Counted from the stretch's first letter, positions 6,570 through 15,571 are shown. The stretch: 64,000 bases of DNA from Kitasatospora aureofaciens (GCF_019192735.1 NZ_JAHTKP010000016.1:97393-161392); one strand, 5' to 3'. Notes: generated from the sequence alone by a model not told the origin. Numbers and translations: made by a program.

Positions 6570-9262
6570 GCCTCGTCGTCAACGCCGCAGGGTTCGTCCT
6601 GGACGTGCCCGTCATCGGCACGGCCGAGGCCGCCGACCGTGTCCTCGCGGGCTGGCGGGACGGCGCCGAGCTGCGCGAACTGCCCGACGGGCGTTGGCTG
6701 TTCACGCTGCCCGAGCCGGTGGAGACGCCGGCCGACCGGGCGTCGGGGCAGCCGCTTCGGTCGGTGGGGGGCGGCCTGACGGCCGTAGGCCTGGATCAAG
6801 CGGCCGGCCTGGGTGAACTCCTGATCACTGCTGGTGGATTGACTATCCGTCATGTCATTACCGAGCTACGCCTGTTGAACCCGTCCGACTGGCTCGACCT
6901 GTCCGGGATCACCCTGCACCGCCTCGGCGCCGTCGGCACCCCGGTGGTGTCCGAGCCCGTCCGGGAGGACGTGCCGCGGCCGCCCGCCGTGGACCTTCGC
7001 GCCGCGGCCCGCATCCCCGAAAGCACCGTCCGCGCCCGTCGACTCAACCGGGATGCGAGCTTGTCGGACGAACCGTCCGTCGGGAGCGCGGCCTGGGGTC
7101 TGATCGCCGCAGTGGTGCTCCTGGTGGTCGTGGTCTGGGCGGTCCTGATGGCCGGTCTCGTCGCCCGGCGGGGCTTCCACCTCGGGGCGTTCCTCCTGTC
7201 GGTCGGTGCCGGCTGCGCCGTGCTCCTGGGCTTCGGCCTCCGCGACCGTCGCGTCCGGCGTGTAGGCGGAACGGTCGGTGGGCGGTCCAACGCCCGGCCG
7301 AGCGCCCGGCGCACCCCCACCGGCAGCCCGCTCAGCCGCCGCCACCTCCGCTACCTGCGCGACCTCACCCGGGCGTTCGAGGAGCGCCGCTGGGAGGACG
7401 CCCTGCGCGACGCCATCCGGCTGGACGGCGGAGACACCGGCGGGCGGCCGTACTGGTTCAGCCGCCGCCTGCCCCGCCGGTTCGCCGGCCCGCTGCGGCC
7501 CACCCCGGACCTCGGCGACCGCCCGCGCGTCGTCGGCCCGATCAGCGGGCCCACCGTCCACCGGCACCTGACCGACCTCTACCGGCAGGCCGCCGAGACC
7601 CTCGACCGCGAGGGCCGGATCGACGAGGCCGCGTTCGTCCTCGCCGACCTGCTCGGCACACCCGCCGAGGCCGTCGCCCTGCTCGACCGGCACGGCCGCA
7701 CCGCCCAGGCCGCCGAACTCGCCGAAGGGCGGCGGCTCGCCCCCGACCTGGTCGTCCGCCTGTGGTGGCGGGCCGGCGAGCGCGAACGGGCCGTCCGCAT
7801 CGCCCACCACCACGCCGCCTTCGCCCCCGCCGTCGAACGGCTCACCGACACCGACCCCCGGGCCGCCCGCGACCTGCGCGCCGCCTGGGTCGAACACTGC
7901 CGCACCCTCGGCGACCGGCTCGGCGCGGTCGAGGCCGCCTGGCCCGACGAGACGTTGCGCCCGACCGTCGCAGCCGACCTGCGCGACGCCGTCGCCCTCG
8001 GCGGACCGGTCCGCGGGCGCGCCCTCGCCCACCTGCTCGCCCTCGGCGCGGGCGACGCGACGCGGGGGCTTGCCCGGACCGTCCTCGACGGGGGCGGGGA
8101 GGCCTCCGGCTGCCTCGCCCTCGCCACGGCGCTGGCCGACCTGCCCGCTGCGGACCCGGCCGCCGACCGTGAGCTGACCACCGCGGCCCTCCGTGCCGCT
8201 GTCCGGGCGGGCGGGTTCGACGGCTCGCATGACGTGCGCACCGAACGTGCCCTCTACGAGCGGCTGTTGAAGCGTGCCGACCCGCTCGCCGGAGCCGATC
8301 TGCTGCGCCCGCGTCGCAGCGCGCGCCCCGTCGGCGAGGGCCCCGTCGGCGAGGCGCCGGTCATCACCGCCGCCGACCGGCCCGGCACGCTCCCCGTGCG
8401 GGACGCCGCGCGGCTCGACTCGGGCGCGGTCCTGGTCGCCTGCGGCCAGGCCGGGGTGCGGTTGCTCGCCCCGGACGGCCGGACCCGCGTGCGCTGGGAC
8501 GTGCCCGCCGACCAGCTGGTCCTCGCCGACCACGGGGGCACGGCGCTCCTGGTCGCCCGCTACGGCGAGGTCCACGAGATCGTGCACCTGGACCTTGCGA
8601 CCCGGGCCGTCCGCCCCTGGACAGCGTTGCGGGTGCGGGAGATCGTCCCGTCCTTCGACGGGCGCCTCCTGATCACCGTCGACGAGGACGGCATCACCGT
8701 GCTGGATACCCACACCCCGCGACCCACCGCCGTCTGGCGCGAACTCGGCGGCGGGCAACGGACCTTGGGTCGCATCGCCCGCTCGTCGGCCGGCTGCACG
8801 GCCGTCGTGCAGACCCGGGCGGAGGGGCGGATGGCGGGGATGACGGAGCTGTGGCACTGGGACCAGCCCGGCTGGGAACTGCGCTCCCGCCACGCCCTGA
8901 ACCCGGCGGATGCCGCCGACGCGGTGACACTCGCCGACGGCCGCCTGCTCGGCAGCGGGCCGGCAGGGCTCCGCTGGACGGGCGAGAAGTCGGCCGCCGA
9001 CCTGCCCGTCGACGGTGAGGGCGCGCTGCACAGCGACGCCGCCTGGTGGGCATTCACGCACCACGAAGCCGGCGCCCAGGTGACCGCCGGTACCGGCACC
9101 ACCCCGGCCTTCACCGCCCTCTTCCCGGGCGCCGACGCCGGGCCGGTCGGCATCCGCCACCACGGCGGCGCCGTCACCCTGTGGCACCACAGCGGCCGAG
9201 TCCTCGCCGCCGCCCCCGACGGCGCCACCGTCCTCGCCAACCTGCGGGTGACGGCGAGCTGA
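6566..9262 (+). CDS. Membrane-anchored bpX6-like/helical-repeat/beta-propeller protein (ternary system)
   Basis: 898 residues, GTG start overlapping the previous stop. Order: an N-terminal domain with GFVLDVPVIGTAEAADRVLAGW and LLNPSDWLDLSG (bpX6-like by eye); two hydrophobic helices at about residues 175-222; a Pro/Arg-rich linker; alpha-helical TPR-like repeats (HRHLTDLYRQAAETLDREGRIDEAAFVLADLLG, about 330-560); and a C-terminal propeller (VLVACGQAGVRLLAPDGRTRVRW to the end). The topology suggests a membrane-bound sensor platform. It is the last clear member of the ATPase operon. Role in conflict or stress response is inferred from family reports, not from this sequence. Confidence 0.7.
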   Translation: MSLVVNAAGFVLDVPVIGTAEAADRVLAGWRDGAELRELPDGRWLFTLPEPVETPADRASGQPLRSVGGGLTAVGLDQAAGLGELLITAGGLTIRHVITELRLLNPSDWLDLSGITLHRLGAVGTPVVSEPVREDVPRPPAVDLRAAARIPESTVRARRLNRDASLSDEPSVGSAAWGLIAAVVLLVVVVWAVLMAGLVARRGFHLGAFLLSVGAGCAVLLGFGLRDRRVRRVGGTVGGRSNARPSARRTPTGSPLSRRHLRYLRDLTRAFEERRWEDALRDAIRLDGGDTGGRPYWFSRRLPRRFAGPLRPTPDLGDRPRVVGPISGPTVHRHLTDLYRQAAETLDREGRIDEAAFVLADLLGTPAEAVALLDRHGRTAQAAELAEGRRLAPDLVVRLWWRAGERERAVRIAHHHAAFAPAVERLTDTDPRAARDLRAAWVEHCRTLGDRLGAVEAAWPDETLRPTVAADLRDAVALGGPVRGRALAHLLALGAGDATRGLARTVLDGGGEASGCLALATALADLPAADPAADRELTTAALRAAVRAGGFDGSHDVRTERALYERLLKRADPLAGADLLRPRRSARPVGEGPVGEAPVITAADRPGTLPVRDAARLDSGAVLVACGQAGVRLLAPDGRTRVRWDVPADQLVLADHGGTALLVARYGEVHEIVHLDLATRAVRPWTALRVREIVPSFDGRLLITVDEDGITVLDTHTPRPTAVWRELGGGQRTLGRIARSSAGCTAVVQTRAEGRMAGMTELWHWDQPGWELRSRHALNPADAADAVTLADGRLLGSGPAGLRWTGEKSAADLPVDGEGALHSDAAWWAFTHHEAGAQVTAGTGTTPAFTALFPGADAGPVGIRHHGGAVTLWHHSGRVLAAAPDGATVLANLRVTAS

Positions 9263-9274
9263 GGAGGCAAGCAT

Positions 9275-9685
9275 GTGGCCGGTAGTGTCCTCGGCGAGGG
9301 AGATGCCGAGACCGGGGCGGTCCTGGCGGAATGCGGCGAGGGCGGTGGCGAGGCCGACCACCCCTGGCGCCCGCCGGTCGGCGGGCGGATCGCGGGCCTG
9401 GCCCACGACGTCGTCCACGGCCTCGACATCACCGTGGCCCTGCCGCCCCGCCTCCCGCTCCCGCGCGCGACCGCGCTCCTCGGCTTGATCAGCGGCTGCA
9501 GCCTGCGCTTCTTCGGCGCGCGCCTCGACGGCGTCCGCCTCCGCGTGACCGATGCCGACTGGGGCTACGGCGAGGGCCCGGACCTCGTCGAGGCCCGGGC
9601 CCAGGTCCTGCTGCTCCTCGCCTACGGCCGCCGCGTCCCGCCCGGACTCCTCGCCGGCCCGGCTGCGGCCCGCTTCACGGCGTAA
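9275..9685 (+). pseudogene. N-terminally truncated mycothiol-dependent maleylpyruvate isomerase-family gene
   Basis: 136 residues from the GTG at 9275, preceded by a good GAGGAGG at 9261-9267. HPWRPPVGGRIAGLAHDVVHGLDI, then LRFFGARLDGVRLRVTDADWGYGEGP and LLLLAYGRRV, match the C-terminal half of mycothiol-dependent (MDMPI/DinB-like) enzymes. The usual N-terminal four-helix bundle with its metal-binding histidines is absent, replaced by a Gly/Glu-rich stretch of about 30 residues. It should therefore lack catalytic function. It lies 12 nt after the propeller gene, so it may still be translated with that operon. Truncated relic or repurposed domain cannot be told apart from sequence. Confidence 0.55.
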
Positions 9686-9699
9686 GGAGCCGGAGCCGC

Positions 9700-10803
9700 C
9701 TAGAAGTTGAGGATCTGGAGGTACCCCATGCTGACGACCCGCCCGCCCGCGTAGAGGGTGTGGCCGTCGGGGCCGAGGACCATGCCGTCGACGGACTCCT
9801 CGTTGAGCGCGAGCGCCTCCTCCGGGACGACGGTGCCGGTCGCGGTGTCGACGGTGATCACCGAGGGGCCCTTCTCCATGGAGTTGTCGACGACGTAGAG
9901 GCGACGGCCGTCTGGGCTGACCCGGGGGTGGAGGAGGGAGGCGCTGCCGGGGGTGAGGGTGAGGCGGCGGGTGACGGTGTCGGTGGCGGGGTCGATCTCG
10001 TCCCCGGTGCCCGCGCCCGCGCCGTTGACGGCGAACAGGTGGCCGTTCGGGCTGAGCGTCAGGTGCGAGTCCTTCGTGGTCTCGGTGCCGGGGACCACGC
10101 GCGTCACACTGGGCGCACCGCCGCTGGTGTCGAGGTGGAGGACGCCCGCCTCGCTGCCGATGTACAGGTCGCGGCCGTCCGGACGGACCGCCAGGTCCTC
10201 GGGGATCGCGGCGGGCAGGGGGACGGACGCGGTGAACGCTCGCTGCGCGGGGGCGAAGGCGAGCACCCGGCCGGGGGCGATGCGGCCGGCGGTCTGCGGG
10301 CCGAACTGCGACACGTAGGCGGTGCTCCCGTCCGGGCTGAGCGCGAGGCCGCCGGGCGCCCCCACGCGCCAGTCGGCCGGGCGCGGCTGGTCGGGGAGCG
10401 CGGTGGTGCCGAGGAGCGTGAGCGTGGGGACGTCGACGATGCTCAGGCTGAGGTAGTTGAGGACGTACAGGCGTGAGCCGTCGGCGCTGAGCGCGGTGTA
10501 GACGGTCCATCGGTTGGCGCCGAGCGCGAGTTGCCCGGTGATCGCGCCGCTGCGGGTGTCGACCACCGCCAGGACGAGGTTGTCCTTGGCGTCGGCCGTG
10601 ACGACGTACGCGGTGGTGCCGTCCGGGCTGACCGTCGGGGTGGCCTGGCGGTTGCCGACGGTGATGACCGCCTCGGTGCCGCTGACCGGCCCGGCGGCCT
10701 GGGCGGTGCCGGCGGTGGCCGCGAGCAGCGTCCCGGCGGCGACGAGCGCGGCGCCCCAGCGCGCAGTGCGCGCGAGGAGCCCGTGAGCGGTGTTGACGGA
10801 CAT
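9700..10803 (-). CDS. Secreted YncE-like beta-propeller protein
   Basis: 367 residues with a signal peptide (Arg near the N-terminus, hydrophobic core GAALVAAGTLLAATAGTAQA, likely cleavage after TAQA). The mature part repeats the unit VSPDGTTAYVV / LSPDGSTAYVSQ / VRPDGRDLYIGS / VSPDGRRLYVVDN six or seven times, the signature of YVTN/YncE-type seven-bladed propellers. Such proteins are extracellular scaffolds or ligand binders without a known catalytic site; a function is not evident here. It is transcribed away from the NRPS cluster and convergent with the preceding genes. A GGGGGG precedes the ATG. Confidence 0.85.
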   Translation of the reverse strand: MSVNTAHGLLARTARWGAALVAAGTLLAATAGTAQAAGPVSGTEAVITVGNRQATPTVSPDGTTAYVVTADAKDNLVLAVVDTRSGAITGQLALGANRWTVYTALSADGSRLYVLNYLSLSIVDVPTLTLLGTTALPDQPRPADWRVGAPGGLALSPDGSTAYVSQFGPQTAGRIAPGRVLAFAPAQRAFTASVPLPAAIPEDLAVRPDGRDLYIGSEAGVLHLDTSGGAPSVTRVVPGTETTKDSHLTLSPNGHLFAVNGAGAGTGDEIDPATDTVTRRLTLTPGSASLLHPRVSPDGRRLYVVDNSMEKGPSVITVDTATGTVVPEEALALNEESVDGMVLGPDGHTLYAGGRVVSMGYLQILNF

Positions 10804-10905
10804 GGTGTCCCCCCATTCTCCGTACCGCGGGTGCGGTGCGAGGGCAGACTAGTCGACGGGGCTTGATGGAGACATGGCGTGTTTCCCGGCGAGGAGGACG
10901 GTGCG

Positions 10906-10986
10906 GTGCTGATCACGGACCTGGTCCGGCGTGCCGAGGAGGCGCGGCGGCCGGACTCCCTGATGGGGGCGGGTGCGTGGGGTTAG
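10906..10986 (+). CDS. Possible 26-residue small ORF ahead of the NRPS cluster
   Basis: A GTG at 10906 follows a strong GAGGAGG (10891-10897) and opens 26 codons (beginning MLITDLVRRAEEARR), ending with TAG at 10984-10986, just before a palindrome and the AMP-ligase gene. It could be a real small protein, a leader ORF or the relic of a longer gene. No family is recognised. Confidence 0.2.
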   Translation: MLITDLVRRAEEARRPDSLMGAGAWG

Positions 10987-10987
10987 G

Positions 10988-11003
10988 GTGCAGAAACCTG
11001 CAC
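10988..11003. promoter_or_regulatory. Palindrome upstream of first NRPS-cluster gene
   Basis: GTGCAG-AAAC-CTGCAC is a perfect inverted repeat 20 nt before the AMP-ligase start and just upstream of its ribosome-binding site (GAAGGAAG, 11011-11018). Its position suits an operator for a dimeric regulator controlling the cluster, or a small RNA hairpin near the translation start. No regulator gene lies next to it. Confidence 0.35.
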
Positions 11004-11023
11004 AAATCAAGAAGGAAGTGGCC

Positions 11024-12574
11024 ATGAATCAGCAGGAGTTCGTCAGCGCCCCCGAATTGATCCTTCGAGCCCTCGCCGCCGACCCCGCCCGCCGGGCGCT
11101 GACCACCGCCGACGGGGAGGACATCACCGCGGGCGACTTCGCCGCCGCCACCTACCGCCTCGCCCGCGAACTCGCCGACCGGGGCGCGGCGCGCGGGGTC
11201 ACCGTGACCCTGCTCACCGGCAACACCGCCGAGGCGCTGAGCGCCCGGTACGCCGCGAGCCTCGCGGGCGCGCGCCTGGTGAGCCTCTACGACGGCATGA
11301 GCGCCCCGACGATGGCCGAGATCGTGGCGAGCGTCGACACCGGCATTCTGCTCGTGGACGCCGAACGGCAGGCGGTGGAAGCCGAGTTGGTCCCCCTGAT
11401 CGACGTGCCCACGGTCCTCTCCCTCGGGCCCGTTACTGACGGCTCGGACACCGTCGGCGAGGGCACCGTCGGCGAGGACGTCATCGCCGCCTCCGCCGGA
11501 CAGCCGGTCGAGCCGCCGGCCGTCCAGATCCGGCCGGACGACGACTGGGGCATCCGCCACACCGGCGGAACCACCGGCATCCCCAAGGGCATTCGCAGCC
11601 TGCACGGCCCCTACCGGAGCGTCTTCGACGTCCCGTACGCCGGCAGCGCCCCGCCCCGCTACCTCGCGTGCACCTCGCTCGCCCACCTCGCCGGCGTCTT
11701 CACCGACCTCGCGCTCTACCACGGCGGTTCCGTCGTCCTCCAGCGTGGCTTCGACGCCGGGGACGTGCTGGCCGCGATCGAGCGCGAGCGCATCACCGAC
11801 ACCTGGGTGCTGCCGCCCCTGCTCTACCAGCTGCTCGACCACCCGGCGATCGCCGCCACCGACCTGTCCAGCCTGGCCCGCGTCTCCTACGGAGGCTGCG
11901 CCGCCTCCCCGACCCGGGTGCGCGAGGCGCTCAAGGTGTTCGGCCCGGTCCTGGTGAGCGGCTACGGGCAGTCCGAGGCACAGAACATCTGCATCCTCGG
12001 CCCGCACGAGCACGACCGCGTCGGGCACGGCGGCCAGATCTCCGTCGGCCGCCCGCTGCCGGGCGTCGAGCTGGCCGTCCGCGCCGCCGACGGCACGGAG
12101 CTGCCGGTGGGGGAGCAGGGCGAGATCCACGTCCGCTCGGCCACCGTGATGGCCGGGTACTGGAAGCGGCCCGACCTCACCGCCGAGGTGCTGCACGACG
12201 GCTGGCTGAACACCGGGGACATCGGCTACCTCGACGAGGACGGCTACCTCTACCTCGCCGACCGGCTCAGGGACGTGATCATCGTGGTCGGCGGGCACGT
12301 CTACCCGTCCGAGGTGGAGGATCTCCTCCTCACCCACCCGGCGATCGCCCAGTGCGCGGTCTTCGGCGTCCGCGACCAGGAGGAGGTGGAGCACGTCCAC
12401 GTCGCGGTCGTCGCCGCGCCGGGGCACCGGCCGGAGCTCGCGGAGGTCCGCGAGTTCGTCACGGCGCGCAAGGGCCGGATGTACGCGCCGGAGGCCCTGC
12501 ACCTGGTGCCGGAGATCCCACTGACGGCGGTGGGCAAGCCGGACAAGAAGCGGCTGCGCGACGCGCTGGCGTAG
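11024..12574 (+). CDS. Acyl/aryl-AMP ligase (ANL superfamily)
   Basis: 516 residues from the ATG at 11024 (GAAGGAAG at 11011); the 17 extra upstream codons have no family resemblance. Core motifs: RHTGGTTGIPKG (A3, about residue 178), VSGYGQSEA (A5, about 312), NTGDIGYLDEDGYLYLADR (A7, about 396) and PLTAVGKPDKKRL with the catalytic Lys (A10, about 503). It has no carrier domain, so it makes an acyl-adenylate or acyl-CoA. In lipopeptide and siderophore clusters such ligases supply the starter acyl group or an aryl acid. Here it could feed the stand-alone condensation protein at 14243 or the acyl-CoA dehydrogenase at 19014 (inference). Substrate not predictable by eye. Confidence 0.88.
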   Translation: MNQQEFVSAPELILRALAADPARRALTTADGEDITAGDFAAATYRLARELADRGAARGVTVTLLTGNTAEALSARYAASLAGARLVSLYDGMSAPTMAEIVASVDTGILLVDAERQAVEAELVPLIDVPTVLSLGPVTDGSDTVGEGTVGEDVIAASAGQPVEPPAVQIRPDDDWGIRHTGGTTGIPKGIRSLHGPYRSVFDVPYAGSAPPRYLACTSLAHLAGVFTDLALYHGGSVVLQRGFDAGDVLAAIERERITDTWVLPPLLYQLLDHPAIAATDLSSLARVSYGGCAASPTRVREALKVFGPVLVSGYGQSEAQNICILGPHEHDRVGHGGQISVGRPLPGVELAVRAADGTELPVGEQGEIHVRSATVMAGYWKRPDLTAEVLHDGWLNTGDIGYLDEDGYLYLADRLRDVIIVVGGHVYPSEVEDLLLTHPAIAQCAVFGVRDQEEVEHVHVAVVAAPGHRPELAEVREFVTARKGRMYAPEALHLVPEIPLTAVGKPDKKRLRDALA

Positions 12575-12905
12575 CTCTCGGTTGCGCCGTACCACACCGA
12601 CACCACATCGAGGTGACTGAGCGTCAATATTCCGCAGGAACCGGCCAAGTTGAGCCCATCCGTCCGGTGGCTGGAAAGTGTGTGTCCGTATATCGGACGG
12701 AGGTGTGGACGCGCCGCGCCGGCGGCGGCCGACCGCCCGGAGGGTCGGTCTCCCCTGGACAGCGGGCCGCCGGCGCGGTTTCGGGGTGTGTAAGCGGGGC
12801 GTCAACGCCGGTCCGGGGAGTGGCGGGATCGGTTCGGCGCTCGGTTCGTCCGGAAACGGACCCGGCGTTTGCCCGGTATCGAAGCGGTGGCCGAGAGTCG
12901 TACTG
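12575..12905. other. Intergenic region with long hairpin between AMP ligase and MFS exporter genes
   Basis: No convincing gene in 331 bp. CCGCGCCGGCGGC at 12714-12726 pairs perfectly with 12766-12778, enclosing a smaller GACC/GGTC stem. Upstream, GTCCG-TATAT-CGGAC at 12684-12698 is a short inverted repeat. The 13-bp stem may act as a terminator or attenuator after the ligase gene, or shape the leader of the exporter gene; it lacks a clear U-run. Confidence 0.4.
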
Positions 12906-14195
12906 ATGAACGAAATCACCGAGACGCCCTCCTCCGCCCGGAGCCGCCTCCTCGGTCACCGTGACTTCCGGCTCCTGCTCTCGGGCGCCGCCGCGGCCCA
13001 GACGGGCAGTCAGGTGACCCTGGTCGCCCTCCCGTTGGCCGCGGTGGTGGTGCTGGACGCCGACCCCTTCCAGGTCGGCCTGCTGACCGCCGCCGAGACC
13101 GCCGCCTTCCTGCTGGTCGGCCTGCCCGCCGGGGCCTGGCTGGACCGGATGCGCAAACTGCCCGTGCTGATCCGCGCCGACGTGGTGCGCTGCCTGGCCG
13201 TCGGGTCGATCCCGCCGGCCGCCGCGCTCGGCGTGCTGACGATGGCCCAGCTCTACCTGGTGGCGCTGGTCACCGGGGTGGCGACGGTCTTCTTCGACGT
13301 CGCCCACCAGTCCTTCCTCCCGTCCGTCCTGCCGCGCGAGCACCTGGTCGGCGGGAACGGGGCGCTGGAGACCGTCCGCTCCTCGGCCCAGATCGCCGGG
13401 CCGGGGCTCGGCGGCGGGCTCGTCCAGTTGCTCGGCGCGCCGCTCGCCATCGTCGCCGACGCCTGCGGGTACCTGGCCTCGGCGCTGCTGCTCGCCCGGA
13501 TCCGGATCGAGGAGCCGCGGCCGGAACCGGAACCCGGACGGTCGCTGCGCGCCGAGGTGGGGGAGGGCGTGAGGTTCGTGCTCCGGCACCCGCTGCTGCG
13601 GGTGATCGCCGCCGCCACCGCCGTCTCCAACCTGTTCGCCGCCGTGCTGATGGCCGTGCAGACGGTCTTCTGGGTGCGCGTGCTGGACCTCCCGCCGGGC
13701 GCCATCGGCGTTCTGCTGTCGGCCTCCGCCGTCGGCGGCCTGGCCGGCGCGCTCTGCGCGGGGTGGCTGGCCCGGGCGGTCGGGCAGGCCCGGCTGATCT
13801 GGCTCGCCCCGCTCGTGACCGGGCCGTTCACCGTGCTGTGGCCGCTGTCCGGCGGCGGCGTCGGCGTGCTGCTGTTCGGGGTGGGCTCGGCGGTGGTGCT
13901 GTTCGGCGCGGTGGCCTACAACGTCGCGCAGGTGAGCTTCCGGCAGACCGTCTGCCCACCCGAGCTGCTCGGGCGGATGAACGCCACCATGCGCTTCCTG
14001 GTCTGGGGCACGCTGCCGCTCGGCGCACTGGCCGGGGGCGTCGTCGCGGACGCGGCCGGCCCGCGGACCGCGCTGTGGCTCTGCGCGGCGGGCTTCCTGG
14101 TCGTGCCGGTGCCGCTGCTGCTGTCGCCGCTGCGCCGGCTGCGCGAACTGCCGGTGGAGGACGTGCCCCGGGCGGCCGGGAGCCCCGCGCCCTGA
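12906..14195 (+). CDS. MFS exporter, EntS-like (MFS_3 type)
   Basis: 429 residues from the ATG at 12906 with no strong ribosome-binding site; the open frame extends upstream but is Arg/Gly-rich. About 12 membrane segments. The loop GAWLDRMRKLPVLIRADVVR after helix 3 and the NAVAPEAR-like region PSVLPREHLVGGNGALETVRSSAQIAGPGLGG are characteristic of the enterobactin-exporter-like branch. Members export siderophores, peptides and antibiotics. Sitting between the ligase and condensation genes, it is the obvious candidate to export the NRPS product and give self-protection (inference). 47 nt separate it from the next gene. Confidence 0.85.
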   Translation: MNEITETPSSARSRLLGHRDFRLLLSGAAAAQTGSQVTLVALPLAAVVVLDADPFQVGLLTAAETAAFLLVGLPAGAWLDRMRKLPVLIRADVVRCLAVGSIPPAAALGVLTMAQLYLVALVTGVATVFFDVAHQSFLPSVLPREHLVGGNGALETVRSSAQIAGPGLGGGLVQLLGAPLAIVADACGYLASALLLARIRIEEPRPEPEPGRSLRAEVGEGVRFVLRHPLLRVIAAATAVSNLFAAVLMAVQTVFWVRVLDLPPGAIGVLLSASAVGGLAGALCAGWLARAVGQARLIWLAPLVTGPFTVLWPLSGGGVGVLLFGVGSAVVLFGAVAYNVAQVSFRQTVCPPELLGRMNATMRFLVWGTLPLGALAGGVVADAAGPRTALWLCAAGFLVVPVPLLLSPLRRLRELPVEDVPRAAGSPAP

Positions 14196-14242
14196 ACCGA
14201 ACCGCCACGAACCGCCACCGAGACGAGACCGGAGACCGTTCC

Positions 14243-15571
14243 GTGCACGCCAGCAGCACAACCAGTAGCACAAGCAGCAGCACCGCCGGCACTACCGCTC
14301 GCAGCTCCGCCGGCATCACCGCCGCCTACCTCGCCCGGTACCGCGCCGTCGCGGCCGACGCACCCGACTCCGTCCTCCCGCTGACCGGCGCCCAGCGGCG
14401 CTTCCTGATCACCCGCCGGCTCACGCCCGGCGGCCGCCCGGAGATCGTGCCGGTCTTCTTCGCCTACCCGCGCGGCACCGTCGACCTGCCCCGGCTGCGC
14501 CGCGCCGCGACCGCCGTCGCCGCCCGGCACCCGGCACTGTGCGGCGGCTTCGTGACCGTCCGCGCCACACCCGTGCTGCGCGTCGGCGGGCCGTCGGCGG
14601 AGGCGGTCCGGGTGGCCGTCGCGCCCGGCGGCACGGCCCGGCAGGCGCTGCGCGAGGCCCTGCTGGACTGGCCGGCGAACGGGCCGGCGCTGCGCCTGCT
14701 GATGGCCGAAGAGCCGGACGTCGACGAGGAGTTGCTCGCCGTCGCGCTGGACCACGCGGCCTGTGACGAGCAGGCGCTGGGCACCGTCACGGCCGAGCTC
14801 TCCGAGGCGTACGCGCAGGACGAGGAGCCCGGCGCGGGCCTCGACCCGGCCGCCCTGGCGGCCTACCGCGTGGCCGTCGAGTGCCAGCTCGCCGCCGAGG
14901 ACGCCGCGTCCACCCCCGCCGCGGCCGCCCACTGGGGCCGGCGGCTCGGCGGTCTGGCCGGAGCCGGCGGAAGCCCGGTGCAGTCCACCGGCATGCTCAG
15001 CCACCGGCTGCCCGCCGCCACTGGCGCCGCCCGCAGCGCAGTCTTCCCCGCCCTGTTGGACGCGGTCTCGGTGGCCGGCCACCGGCTGTACGGGACGGAC
15101 GCGCCGCTCGCCCTCGGCTACCCGTGGGGCGGCCGCCCGCCCGGCGCGCCCGCCGCGCTCGGCTGCTTCCTCAACACCCTCGTCCACGCGGGCACACTCG
15201 GCCCAACCGACGACCTGGACGCACTCGCCGACGCCTGGTGGGACGACCTCGACCACGCCGACACGCCCTTCGACGAGGTGGTCCGCGCCGCCCGCGGGGC
15301 CGGCGCCGCCTGGACGGGCGCCCTGGACGGGCTGCTCACCCTGGAGGACCTGCACCGCCGCCCGCCGCTCGCGCTCGCCGGCGTCCCCGGCCGGGAGACC
15401 CACCTGGCCGGGCGTCCCCTGCCCGTGCCGCTCGCCGTCTCCGCCTCACACGGCGACGACCTGCTGGTCCGCCTCGCCTGGGACCGCGAACGCTTCCCGG
15501 ACGCCACCGCCGAGGCGGCCTTCGACGGCCTGCTCGGCACGCTGCGCCACCACCTAAAACCGGCCGCCTGA
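14243..15571 (+). CDS. Stand-alone condensation-domain-like protein
   Basis: 442 residues from the GTG at 14243 (GGAGACC at 14231); begins with a Ser/Thr run, then VLPLTGAQRRFLITRRL, a C1-like motif. The catalytic HHxxxDG motif is altered to DHAACDE (around residue 172): the second His and the Asp are kept, while the first His and the Gly are lost. Later motifs (LALGYPWGGRPPGAPAALGCFLNTLVHAG, then TPFDEVVRAAR) fit the C5-C7 region with YPWGGRP instead of GRxxxE. Free-standing condensation proteins form amides or esters between carrier-bound or soluble substrates. Whether this one is catalytic or structural is open. A transporter gene precedes and a C-A-T gene follows. Confidence 0.75.
   Translation: MHASSTTSSTSSSTAGTTARSSAGITAAYLARYRAVAADAPDSVLPLTGAQRRFLITRRLTPGGRPEIVPVFFAYPRGTVDLPRLRRAATAVAARHPALCGGFVTVRATPVLRVGGPSAEAVRVAVAPGGTARQALREALLDWPANGPALRLLMAEEPDVDEELLAVALDHAACDEQALGTVTAELSEAYAQDEEPGAGLDPAALAAYRVAVECQLAAEDAASTPAAAAHWGRRLGGLAGAGGSPVQSTGMLSHRLPAATGAARSAVFPALLDAVSVAGHRLYGTDAPLALGYPWGGRPPGAPAALGCFLNTLVHAGTLGPTDDLDALADAWWDDLDHADTPFDEVVRAARGAGAAWTGALDGLLTLEDLHRRPPLALAGVPGRETHLAGRPLPVPLAVSASHGDDLLVRLAWDRERFPDATAEAAFDGLLGTLRHHLKPAA

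Noticed and set aside
6866..10816. 1316-codon minus-strand frame
   Set aside because: Gly/Arg/Gln/Asp-rich antisense shadow of the propeller gene; it also runs over the recognisable secreted YncE-like gene in another frame.
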